Positions 45,289-56,460 of a stretch of 64,000 bases of DNA are shown one piece after another. The notes under the pieces are model-generated. The model was not told the origin of the DNA, made no database searches, and saw only the letters and a list, made by a program, of their open reading frames with translations. The DNA comes from Raphanus sativus (Eukaryota; Streptophyta; Magnoliopsida; Brassicales; Brassicaceae). The DNA lies in contig NC_079517.1 of NCBI RefSeq assembly GCF_000801105.2, forward strand, positions 12,152,001 through 12,216,000, read 5' to 3'. How positions within the stretch are numbered: position 1 is the first letter of the stretch; each line of letters begins with the position of its first letter. The translations under genes and the position numbers were made by a program.

Positions 45289-46378
45289 GGTTTTGGTAGA
45301 CAATTTTTTTTTAAATTTCTTATTATTGGTTTATGAATTTTTAAATTATTTCGTAAAATTTACTGTTATTGGTTTGAGAACTTTAAAATTCCGTTAAAAT
45401 CTTTACTTATTCAGAAATTTTAGTTGTTATTTATTTGTAATTTATTTAAATTGGTTAATTTTGGGATGTAAATTTCCTATACTAATACTCATGAAACCAA
45501 AATTTGAAAAATTCATGTTTTACTCACAATTTTTTTTAAACATCTCTCATTCATCTCGCATCACTCGACATTCGACAAGATGACACCATCCTAATTTATA
45601 TTGATTTTGAGAATTATCTTTTGAATTATGAAGTTGTTTTTCTTCCTCTACTTTCGTTAGGTTTTGAATGTTTTTATATGTGCAACATGGAAGAAGAAGA
45701 TTCTGGTGAGGTTCTTGTTGCTTTTGTGGTGAGACTGAAAGACTCGAAAGTTAGAATAATGGTAAAAGGGGTTCCGCTTTGGTTTAAAGGTTTTCATCGA
45801 AAATTTTAGTTAAATATTTTAGCATTATATTCATAGTTATTATTAATGATCTATACTATTAAAAACAGAATACATTTCAGTTTCTTTTCTCCAAAATTTT
45901 TTATTCAAGAAACATGAGATTCAATAATTAAGGATACATACATATTTTCATCACTTAACATATTACCCATTTTTCACTGTTTATAATGGATATTGTCAAA
46001 GAAAAAAGTTGTTGCAATCTATTCCCTAGAATTTTTTTATTTGTTATATATTTATTATATAAATATTATAGTGAGATTTGTCATATCAAAAAAATTGCAA
46101 TCAATCATGAAAATATTTTTCTTCCTAATATAATATTTTTAATATTTAAATATTTGTCTACAAAATTGTGGTGAAAATGTTGAAAGTAAATATTATAATG
46201 TAGAGTGAATAATTTTAATAACATATTATAGAACACATAAAAAGAAAAAGAAAAACAGGAGAAATGCTAACATATTTTCTTCGTTGCTTCCAAATTGTAC
46301 GAAGGCAATTTCATCCAAAATACATAACATATATTATATCACTTGATTGTTCGTATATGGAATAAACTAGTTGGTTAT

Positions 46379-46416
<38 letters not shown>

Positions 46417-46430
46417 AATAAACTAGTTTA
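45289..46430. other. AT-rich intergenic DNA with a poly(A) run
   Basis: A pure A run of about 34 bases lies at 46380-46413. A Helitron-like 5' end (TCTATACTATTAAAAACAGA near 45850) has no matching 3' end. Two short ORFs (45621-45809 and 45986-46174) show no domain and are rejected. Confidence 0.55.
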
Positions 46431-46671
46431 GAGCACATCAGTATGTTCTCAGGCATGTTCTTAGAATAAAAATAAGATCATTAATTAAAAAATATCTGAA
46501 AGAGTCAAAAGTAATTCTTTGCCAAGAGCAGTTCTTAAGGTTTTGAGAATACTAATTTGAATGTGTCTATTAAATTATGGTTCATTTGTCACTAACAAAA
46601 TATAAAATATGAAATTAATTAAAATAATATTTTATGAGAGACTCGCCCATTATCTATGGTTGCTGGTGCTC
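46431..46671. mobile_element. Small Harbinger/Tourist-type MITE, 241 bp
   Basis: Ends GAGCAC and GTGCTC lie within imperfect inverted repeats, flanked by the 3-bp target duplication TTA (46428-46430 and 46672-46674). Confidence 0.65.
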
Positions 46672-46684
46672 TTACATAGCAATT

Positions 46685-47277
46685 CCCAATAAGAAGTCAT
46701 ATTTGACTTGTTTATTGAGCAAAACAAAACACTGTAACAGTCCAGTCTGTCTCCTGACTCTCCTCCACTAATGTATGACTCAGCGGCTAAAAGGAGCATA
46801 CGTTGCTAAATATAATGGTCCTAAGTTTTGTGATCCACATTATTTCCTTATAAACTATTGAATTCACTAATTCCCCGCCCCATCCAAGCAATCAATTTCA
46901 AAACTAATTCTATGTTTACAATGAAGTCTACAAAACCGAGTTCAGTCATTTGATATCACATTTTTAAAATCGTGATTACCCGACTCGATTATCGCACAAA
47001 CCCGACATAATCCGTCCCAAAAGTGTAAAAAATAATGAACTAGCTAAATTTTTCATTTTCTTGATATTAGAAATCAGAAAATCAGTGATAGATTTTTGTG
47101 ATTTTATTTTAATGCATTAGATGAAGAAAAGAAGATATACATCAATCAAAATGACAACTAACGGATTTATGACGTATGTTACATGGAAACGAAAGCGGAT
47201 ACGCGGAAGCGGAATCGTGTAGAAGCGTAGAAGCGAGATTTTTTAAAAAAGTAAGAAGTAGAAACGTGTCGGAAGCG

Positions 47278-47308
<31 letters not shown>

Positions 47309-48390
47309 AATATATAGATTAAAAATGTGACTAACAATTATATGATTCAAATTAAAATAAAAAAAATGTTCATTTATAATAATTTTAAATGATTTTACGT
47401 TAAAACCGTGAAACTATACATAAACTAAGTTTATAAGATATTATTAAACTAATTATTTTTTAATTTTTCGTAAATAATTAACATAATATATTTGAATATA
47501 GAAAATATATCTCTAATAAACCCTCAATGCATAAAGACAATATATAGTATTAGTTTTAATGCTTGTGTATATATATTCTCTATTTCACTATTATATAAAA
47601 ACAATGTTTCTTATATTTTTATTTATTTATGATATTGTATTTTCTTAAAACGGGAGCGTGATTCCAAAATGGAATCGTAAGTTTCCAACGTGTTTTAAAG
47701 AGGTATTTTTGAAAACGCATTGGAAGCGAGATTCCGAGAGCTTCCACAAGCTTCCGATTCCGATTCCGGTTCCGAAGCGGAAAGCGAACGTCCGACAAAG
47801 CTTCCATGCATGCAACCTAGTTTATGACAACTAAATAAATTGGCTTAAAATAAAAAAAAAATGAATTCAGTAATATTTTAGTTTTTCACTTCCCTGTAAA
47901 AAAAAAAGTTATTTCTTATTATCATAATTTTTTTTTGGTGTAAACTTATTATCATAAATTATTAATTATTTAGTTTCTTTTTGTCTTTATTAAAATATTT
48001 TAGTTTAATTTTGGTTGTTTAATTTTTAGTTTAAATCAAGCTTAAACAAATAATTTCATTTATCAAAGAATTATATTTAATGGTTACTTTATTTTTGATT
48101 TTTATATTTTTAAATTAGATTTAATAGCAAATTCTTAAGTTCAAACCAGCTTTTTATGCTTTCATATTCTCTTCCACGTTGTATATGAACCTTAACTTCA
48201 GTGAAAAGAAGATATAAATTATCTTTTGTCAAACTTTGTACTTGGTTTAAAAAAAAAAATCTAAGTCAAGGTTGATTTGTATCAGATTCAAGTTGGAATA
48301 TGGGTAAATAATTTTCATGTTTGAGGAGGGGGGGGGGGTGATAAAACAAAAAAAAAAAGGGGTACAATGTGAAATTTAATAATAGGGGGG
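46685..48390. repeat. Upstream arm of the duplicated segment (copy C)
   Basis: 46685-46808 matches the 36093 block. 46805-47160 and 47821-48300 align with 36565-37480 upstream of TN-A. A hAT-like element at 47174-47820 interrupts the match. No gene. Confidence 0.8.
47174..47820. mobile_element. hAT-like non-autonomous element, 647 bp
   Basis: It is flanked by the perfect 8-bp duplication TTTATGAC (47166-47173 and 47821-47828). Ends GTATGTTACATGGAAAC and (reverse) CTAGGTTGCATGCATGGAAG are imperfect inverted repeats. The paralogous segment upstream of TN-A lacks it (AATGACAACTAAATG near 36940), which gives an empty site. The centre has (AT)n and repeated GGAAGCG/CGCTTCC words. Confidence 0.85.
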
Positions 48391-48578
48391 GTCTAGCTAG
48401 GTTAACCATTGACTGCTGTTTTGTTATGGTCAGATTTAATATCTTAATAGATTATCCAACTTTTGAAAATTACCGGGAATATTCTTCAGGCCGTATAAAT
48501 ATCTGTATACTTTGCCTAAACCTAAATGCTCTTAAACAAAAGAAAGTCCCAAAAGAACAAGTGAAAAAGAAAAACAAT
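48391..48578 (+). promoter_or_regulatory. TN-C promoter with W-box and TATA box
   Basis: TTGACT at 48409-48414 and TATAAATA at 48494-48501, conserved with TN-A and TN-B. A G-run precedes it at about 48327-48339. Confidence 0.75.
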
Positions 48579-49793
48579 ATGAACACGGTCTTAACGAAAC
48601 GATCGTGTTTTAAAACAAAAATCAAGTCCTACGGACTATTCGAATCCAGGTCATCGTTATCGTCTTCGTCTACCACTCCTCAAAAATACGACGTCTTTTT
48701 GAGCTTCAGAGGCGCAGATACTCGCAAGAACTTCGTGAGTTTTCTGCACAAGCACTTAGAGGCCAAAGGCATTCGAACTTTCAAAGACGACAACTCACTG
48801 GTGTGTGGCCGTCAGATTGCACCAGTGATTGACCAAGCCATCAAAGGGACGAGAATCGCCGTTGTGGTGGTCTCTCCGACTTATCCAGCTTCCAACTGGT
48901 GTCTTGAGGAGCTCCTGACGATTTTGAAACAAGAGGAAGAAAAATTACTCACCGTGGTGCCTATTTTCTACGAGGTTGAACCTAATGACCTGAAGAGACA
49001 GACGGGAAAATTGGTGAAGCAGTTCAAGAAACACGAGAAGAGACATAGCATACAGAGAGTCAACTCGTGGAGGGATGCGTTGACCAGACTGGCTACTCTC
49101 TCCGGCGTTTGTTCAAAGAATTCGTAAGCTTTCTATAACGTGACCATATCTATATGTTGTGTTGGATACAAAATTTTAGACTCTTAAGTTCACATTTTTT
49201 TTTTTCATTTCAGGGATGATGAGGCGACGCTGGTCGATAAAATTACTGAGTTAGTATCAAAGATGTTGTCCAGTAACGTAATTAGTGTCGACGAGCACAT
49301 GAAGAGATTGTATCCGTTACTTGATCTAAATTCAAATGAAGGTGTTCAAGTAAGTGGGATTTGGGGAAGAGGAAACAAGGGAAGATCAGCACTGGCGAGA
49401 CACGTTTACCAAAAAATATCAACCAACTTTGACGCTCATTGTTTTCTCGAAGACTTGAGAAGTACCTCCCTCTTTCTACAAGAAGCGCTTCTTTCCAATA
49501 TGAAAGGGGAAGGCTTAAGCACAAGGAGCTCTCACATGTGTTTGGACGCGATCAAAGCAAGGCTCTGGAACAAGAAGATTCTGCTAGTGGCTAACCACGT
49601 GGACAACATCGAAAAGTTAGATGCGCTTGCTGATGAATTTGGTTGGTTTGGTCCAGGGAGTAGAATCATCATAACCACACAAGATAAGCAATTGCTTATT
49701 TCGTCGAATGTGAAGAGTGTCTACGAAGTCGAGCACTTGAGATGCTGTGATGTTGGTACGCTCTGGAGGTCTGAAGCCTTCAAGCAGAAATAA
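48579..49793 (+). CDS. TN-C: TIR-NBS protein with a degenerate P-loop, earlier stop than TN-A
   Basis: Exons 48579-49123 and 49214-49793 give 374 codons. Exon 1 is exactly the length of TN-A exon 1 (545 bases). The leader ([14 protein letters not shown]) and TIR ([23 protein letters not shown] with the catalytic Glu) match TN-A. The NBS has GRGNKGRSAL in place of the P-loop and LLVANHVDN in place of kinase-2. It stops at TAA right after FKQK, where TN-A reads CAA. The following bases still encode a TN-A-like tail (DPLSFDGS...). The sequence favours an expressible TIR protein without ATP binding. Part of the second exon (NGNN segment) is deleted relative to TN-A. Confidence 0.85.
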
Positions 49794-52565
49794 GATCCTC
49801 TGAGTTTCGACGGGTCCATGAATCTTCCTGGTATTAATCTAATTTCTGTTCCTCTGAAATATTTATTTGATTATTTAATTTGAGTGATGGAGATCAGCTT
49901 AATGCAATAATATATAGTCTTTAGGTTCATTAAAAAGGAAAAGGCAAAGCCTTTATAGACACAAAGTACCTTATCTTAAATGATGTAACGCCATCATTTG
50001 GATCTGGATTTACCAGTTTTTATGTAATACTGTTTTTTTTTCCTCACAATGTAATACTGTTCTTTCTTATAAGGAATAAAAAGATACACCATCTTCTTGA
50101 AGCTTTGTCTGTAACTTTGGTGATTCGACATGTTTAACTTTATAGAGAATTCAATGATATTTACATTGGTCAGAGCCTTAGAACATCAACAATGATAGAG
50201 ATTATTTCTGGAAGAAAATTGAAGTCAATTTCTGATTATTTTTTCTTCATTTTAAAATAACTGAATTACTATATAAGTGATATGTGGAGGATAAGTATCC
50301 CACAAATATATAGGAGTCTCTTAAATAAGAACATCTCTATCATTTTTCTTATTTCAATATGATTTCACCTGAGAATAAAAAAAAGTGGTGTTTCTTTGAT
50401 AAAGTGATATTAGCAATTTTTTGATTGAAATTTTGAATAGACTGCTTATAACAATGAAATCACTCCATATTTGGAGTGTAATATGCAATCAGCCTTTTAT
50501 TTTACTTTTAGTAATTTTATCTTTAACTATTATAATTTTTTATACATGTTTTATTATGTAAACTAGATTTATTTTCTAATTTTGTTGGCCATTCTTTAAA
50601 TTAAGTAAAACAGATGACATATGTTTATACTTTTTAGAAAAAAAAACATCTCTTATATTTTTTTAAAAAATTATTTATATATTTGTGATTTTGAATCTCT
50701 CTTATACCTTCCTTTTTAAATAACTATTTTTTTAAATTGATGTGTTTATTAATATTACAGCTCCAAAATTTTAAAATATTTTAAAAAATTATAATTATTT
50801 TAAATCATCTAAAATTAGATATATATATATATATATATATATAATTCTAAAGCTCAAAATAATTATATTCTGAATAATTTTTTGTATTTATAAATTACTT
50901 TTAAGGAACTAATTTTAAATAGAAAAATAAGTAGTAATATAAATTTTGTAGAAAATATTTTAAATTTGTACAGTATTTTAAGGAGATAACACAGAAAAAA
51001 AAGAAGAGAATAAAAAATGGTTCTCTCTGTGTGAAATTGACAAAGGAGAAAATAAAGAAAAATAAAATCTAACTAAATCGTGGCGGTTAGATTTACTAAT
51101 ATCAATTTTTTTTTTATATCAACGATACTTGATGAACGACAAAAGCCAATCTTTCACTCTGTGAATTGACCAATCAGAAGTAAGCCATTCTAATTTTTAT
51201 TTAAATTTATTTAGCCAAATTATGCTACTAAAGTGTAACTACCTTAAAACAAATGATTACAAATTAAAATAGTGGTTAACAATACGCTAAACCTAAAATA
51301 TCATTTCATTGCTTTTAAAAATTACTACATCTAAAGAATACATATATAAATTAATATATGAATTGAAAATATTTACTGTAGAACATGAGAGAGTATAAAC
51401 TCATTACTGTAGAACAATCTAACTGAAAAATTTTCAACCCATGAATGTATTACATTTGGGTAACATATGTTTTGTGAAGATGTACATATATTCAAACTAT
51501 ATCAATTGTTCCATTTTATATAAAATATACCCATTTGGATGTCTTCTATTATTTACTAATAATTTATATTTATATAACAATTAAAATTATATAATTATAA
51601 ACAGCGATACTATTTGCTTTTACATTGCAACTATAACAAATTTAAGATTTGCAAAATTGTTACAAGATAATTATATTAATTTTAACTGAATCGCGACCAC
51701 AAGTGCTAAGATAGTGTGGTAAAACTTTAGCCTAAACCTCAAAGGACATTATACCTCAATTACGTGGTTCAGATACATGCAGAAATAGCCAATAAACTAA
51801 TTTGTACTTGTTTGTTTTAAACTAAACTAACTAGTCACAAAATCGTAGCAGAGCTTTAGCAGCTATGATTTTACAACTACGAGATTTACATTATTGTATG
51901 ATCAATTTGAAACTACGAGTTTGCAGTTACATACGTAGTGTTAAAACATCACTAGCTTTCCTAATTCTTGACATTTTTTCCAATGAGAAACTCTGGCGCT
52001 TTGACTCACTCGGGGTATGACCATAATCATCATCTTGGACTTAAAGAGGCTAGACTCTAGAGACAGTTATGCTAGACATTCTCCGAATCATGGATCTCAA
52101 TCCCGTGTTGGAACACGCCACCGTACATTCATCAAGCTGCGGATCTCAAGTCCATGGTGGAGCACGCCACCCTTTACACGGATCCTAAATCCACGGTGGG
52201 GCATGTTTTCGACGAGTTCACCGGTACTGGCCGATACTGTCAATGACGAAAAAACTTATTTATTTGATAATTTATTTTAAAATTCTCAATGCACATTCAA
52301 AGGATATATTATGGATCACAGGTTTGTGACTACATGGACAACTACACATGATATTAGACCTTTGTGTATGCGCAAAAAAGAAAAAAAAAACCATGTGGAC
52401 ATCATTCGATGTTTTTCTTCTGGTGATCCATTCTATGTCCACACGACCTTTAAATATTTGCATGATGCCTTTCAATCTTGACAGCAGAGAATTTGGTACT
52501 CCTTTTGTTCAACGATAATATGCAGCTAATGATAATAATGATAATGTTCAGATTTTAAATATATA
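49794..52565. other. Intergenic DNA: 3' duplication arm, then AT-rich sequence
   Basis: 49950-50300 matches the DNA behind TN-A. (AT)n at about 50819-50842. 52068-52235 is GC-richer with three degenerate repeats of a GGATCTCAA(G)TCC...CACGCCACC word. No gene is firmly supported. Confidence 0.55.
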
Positions 52566-53901
52566 CTAGATTTTGACCCGCCCTTAAAGGGCGGATATAT
52601 TTTTTTGTTTTAAATTTAGTTTTAAATTTATATTTTTTTGTGATTATATTCATATGTTTTTTGAAGTCATATTTGTGTGTAAATATTAATCAAATATATT
52701 TTATTAAATAATGGCAGTTTAAAAATTGATCCGGTATATAGTCGGTTATGAATGGGTTGCGGGTCGAATCCGGCCGCTGATCCGCCAACCCGCGGATTTC
52801 AATTTGTTTTGGTCAAAAAATCTCACCCATACAACCCGCAAGCAATAATTTTGTATTCGCTCTACTTAATTTTGCGGTTATCCGCATGTTATATTTTTTT
52901 AAATCATAATTCTTTAATTTAATAATTATAAAAATATATAAAAAACATATTTATAATGAACCTTTTATATATTATCAAAATTCATATACAGTTGTATATT
53001 TTGATTTGAATAAAACAATATTTGAAACTTAAATAAGATATATGGTTTGAAAGTTGAGGTCCGATCATAATTTTAAATATGATATATGATTAATTAGCGT
53101 TTGTTATGTAAATATGCTAATCGTCAACTGTTATTATATGTACTAGTTTACTGCTTTTCGAGAATGACGACCAACTGCATCAGATGTTCATGAATGAAAC
53201 TGCTCTGAAAGAAAGCTTGCAATTTTCCAAAAAAAAAATAGCAGAAGACCAAACCTTCTGTACCTCTTTCTTCAACTGTCTTTATAGTGTTTCTTTTTGA
53301 GGGACAAAGAACAACACAATTAAATAAAAATTTTAATCACTCTGAACTCAAAGAACATAATCTACATTAATACAAAGTACGTTATATTAGTAAGAGATTA
53401 TGTTTCTATTTGTAATTTAGTGTTTTGTAAAATCATAAAATCAGGTTTTGATTAAACGTACAGCCAGAGCCTCTCTACTATGTGAGAGGAAAATTACAGT
53501 TACAAATGCATGTACCAAAGAAAAACGATGATGACGGTGAACTCTATAAGAGGAAAATTCACACATCTCGAAAACTGAGGTACGATGACAGAATATGTAA
53601 AATAAGAAATCTAAAACTTCCATCTGTAGATTGATTGAAGAGTCGACTCCAAAAAGGTGCAATTGCTAAGACGTGTTGGTTGAAACCCAAAGAAAGCACA
53701 TGAGATGTCCTTTGCAAAGAGGCGGAAGTAGAGAACCGTTGCGTCTTTTATTGAAATAGGTTGATGACGTAGGATCTTATAGATGAGGAATCATCTTGTC
53801 CGTTGGATTACAAATTATTGATAAACTCAACCATTAGATTCAGATTTTATTTTCCTATAAAAAAGTGATTATGTCATTTTGGCTTTGCTATTATATATAG
53901 A
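52566..53901 (-). mobile_element. Helitron on the minus strand, 1336 bp
   Basis: Minus strand reads 5' TCTATATATAATAGCAAAGC (starting at 53901), and ends with hairpin CCGCCCTTTAAGGGCGG then GTCAAAATCTAG at 52566. Flanking A and T fit the A|T insertion rule. Internal sequence (GCGGGTCGAATCC, CCGCGGATTT) resembles the Helitron at 17468-19240. No coding sequence. Confidence 0.85.
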
Positions 53902-55590
53902 TATCAGTATATGATAGAAGTTAATTTACAAAAAAAAAGTATATGAAAGAAGTTGGGTGCGATAATATTTAAATGACAGTTGGCTAGTGTAAAAACAGTT
54001 ACATGTTCGAAGGTATAAGGACAGTTACATGTTCGATTAGTAATCATGGACAGTTATAGAAAATTAAATAAAGTGTATTAAAAGGGAGTTATAAATTTTA
54101 AAAAGTAGACACAACTTTTATCAACTGGTCATGATGAAGAATTAATAAAATAGATATATAATTATATTTATATGATTTAGTACTATTAGACTGTCTCATC
54201 CCATCCACATGGACATTATTTCTTTTATAACTAACCATGTACTCAACCTCTATGTCTATGTCCAAATTTTACCTTGTGATTTCCTCTATCAAGCCACTTT
54301 TCATCTAACTTATTGTCTTTTTATTCTCTTCATTGGTTCATTAAGTATTATAAACTTTTGTATTTTTAACGTTACCAAGATAATGTAGTCTTGCAAGGTT
54401 TGCGCATCTTTATGGATATTTATCAGATGTGAAGAACCGTTTTGGCATGTTGTCATCGATCAGTGAAATCAAAACATTTTCTACATACAAGAGCACAAAC
54501 AATTACCACTGTACTAACAAACCAAACAACAACCGGAAGAAACTAGCCAAACAACAGCCTGTGTAGAGTAAGCTGCAGCGATTTCAAAAAAGAAAATAGA
54601 TACACTCATGTGGATGTACTCATGTAGATACATTTTAATTGACACACTTTAACACACTATTATGGATACTTTTCTATGTACGCACTACTATGACCACACC
54701 TACCTGGACACATCTACGAACATGCTACTATGGACACATCACGAACATACTCCACTGCCTGGTCTTCGACGCGCCTCCTCCGCCGACAATGATGTACTTT
54801 CTAAGCATATATGGTTCCATCCCAACCAAGTATTTCAGAAGGTTATATAACAATTATCTGGTGTGAGTTTTTGTCCTGTTGCAGAAGAAAATTATTTCCC
54901 CAATCGATATAACAATCTTAAAACCCAAAATCCCAAGAATATTAAACATAGATAGCATTTAGCACATATTACTCGCCATAAATCGGCTGTAACCTGTCAC
55001 AGGAAAACAAACACTCAAGGAAAGTTGTATCCCATTCTTCAACTGCACAAGCATCTGAAAACAAGAAGCGATGGAGAATTTGTAATATCGCACGATTACA
55101 ACGAGAAAAACCAGAAATAAAAGATAATATACTAAGACTACTGTACTTTTCATCAGACCAACTCCAAAAGGCGAAGATGTCTTCGACCAAATAAAATAAA
55201 AAAATTCTAGAGTTTTCAGGATTGGAGATATTAAAAAGGAGTTGACGAGAGGAAAAGTTTAAGATAAATGAAAGAGATAATCAAAAAATGACTATATTTA
55301 AAAGAATAAAATAAAAGATGTGGCTGGGAATATCTTTTCGAATAATACATCTGTAACTAGAATAAGAACCATAATATTGAAATATTTCACCAAACCAAAC
55401 AAAATAGAGTTGAGGAATACGTTTGAGTTTTCAGATGCTCAAAGTGCCCTTCTCTTTGGAAATTCCTTTTGATGAAAATGATAACTCAAAAGTGCCTGTT
55501 GTTTTCGTAAACAACTCAATATTCAAAGTATGTATTGTTGTAAGATAAAAGTTGAAAGAGTGTCTCCGTGGATAGCTCTCGAAACAATAA
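53902..55590. other. Intergenic DNA, nothing recognised
   Basis: Short ORFs at 54639-54866 and 54959-55190 have no domain and look random. Confidence 0.5.
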
Positions 55591-55790
55591 TGTACAAGAA
55601 TAAGAAAAGTCTTATTTGACTTCTTTATCGAACAAAACAAAACACTGTGACAGTACTGTCCACAAATGTACGATTCAGCAGCTAAAAGTAGCATATGTTA
55701 CTGCGTTACGATCTCAGTGACTGCATGACAATATCGAATTAAAAGTGGTTTAAATTTTAACGACAATTATATTTAGCGAACATATTATAT
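55591..55790 (+). repeat. Fourth copy of the TN-upstream block
   Basis: Matches 36093-36260 over its whole length (AAGAATAAGAAAAGTCTTAT, GTTACTGCGTTAC, CGACAATTATATTTAG). No TN gene follows, so this copy was separated from its gene or is a dispersed repeat in its own right. Confidence 0.8.
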
Positions 55791-55879
55791 TAATAATAGG
55801 AATCCTAATTAATTCGAAAGGATGTCAATTCTATTTAAGTTGAAAGGTTTTGTATTTATATTCAAAATTTTAAATTTAA

Positions 55880-56126
55880 ATATGTGTCTTTACAATAAGT
55901 AATTCTTACTTTAAAAGTTGTGTCTTTATATTGTAAAATGTAATCATTCATATATTGAAAATTTGTGACCATTCATATTGAAAAGATACGACTATTTATA
56001 TTGAAAATTATGACTATTAATATAATTATTGTGACAATTTATTTTTAAAAATAACTACCTTTAAATTGAGAAGCCATGAAAAGTTGTGACTATTCATTTT
56101 TAAAATAACCATTTTTAAGTTGAAAA
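55880..56126. repeat. Short degenerate tandem repeats before the LTR
   Basis: Units like TGTGACYATTCATATTGAAAA recur with drift. No gene. Confidence 0.55.
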
Positions 56127-56460
56127 TGTTATAAACTAAAGAGAATGTGGAGAGTGATTTGTGAGAAAGTTGTGTATTTCTCATTAGCCAACACCACATT
56201 ATATAGTGGTTTGTACAAGTGCTTTACAAGGAATGAAATCTATACATTAATTACATTGACTACATTCATGTCATAGAGAAGACTTGGTCATGGTGATAAC
56301 TCCAAGGTTGACTGAGTCTTCTGATCTCGGTCCGGTTTGTAGATGAACCGATGTAGACCGGATGTAAACCTCCTTGCACTTTCTCTTGTACTTGTTGGAC
56401 TTGTCTAGTACTTGGTTAAGTACTTGGTTATGGTCCATCCACACAATGGATATTATAACA
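56127..56460 (-). repeat. 3' LTR of a Ty1-copia element
   Basis: On the minus strand the LTR starts TGTTATAATATCC and ends TTTATAACA, so the ends are inverted copies (TGTTATAA). Directly upstream on that strand is the polypurine tract CCAAGGGGGAG (plus 56461-56471). LTR length is 334 bp. Confidence 0.88.

Noticed and set aside
45850..46440. Helitron beginning TCTATACTATTAAAAACAG
   Set aside because: The nearby CTAG sites (46368, 46424) lack a hairpin, so no 3' end can be assigned.
36093..55790. CRISPR-like spaced repeats
   Set aside because: The repeated blocks are long, few, and thousands of bases apart in a plant nuclear genome.
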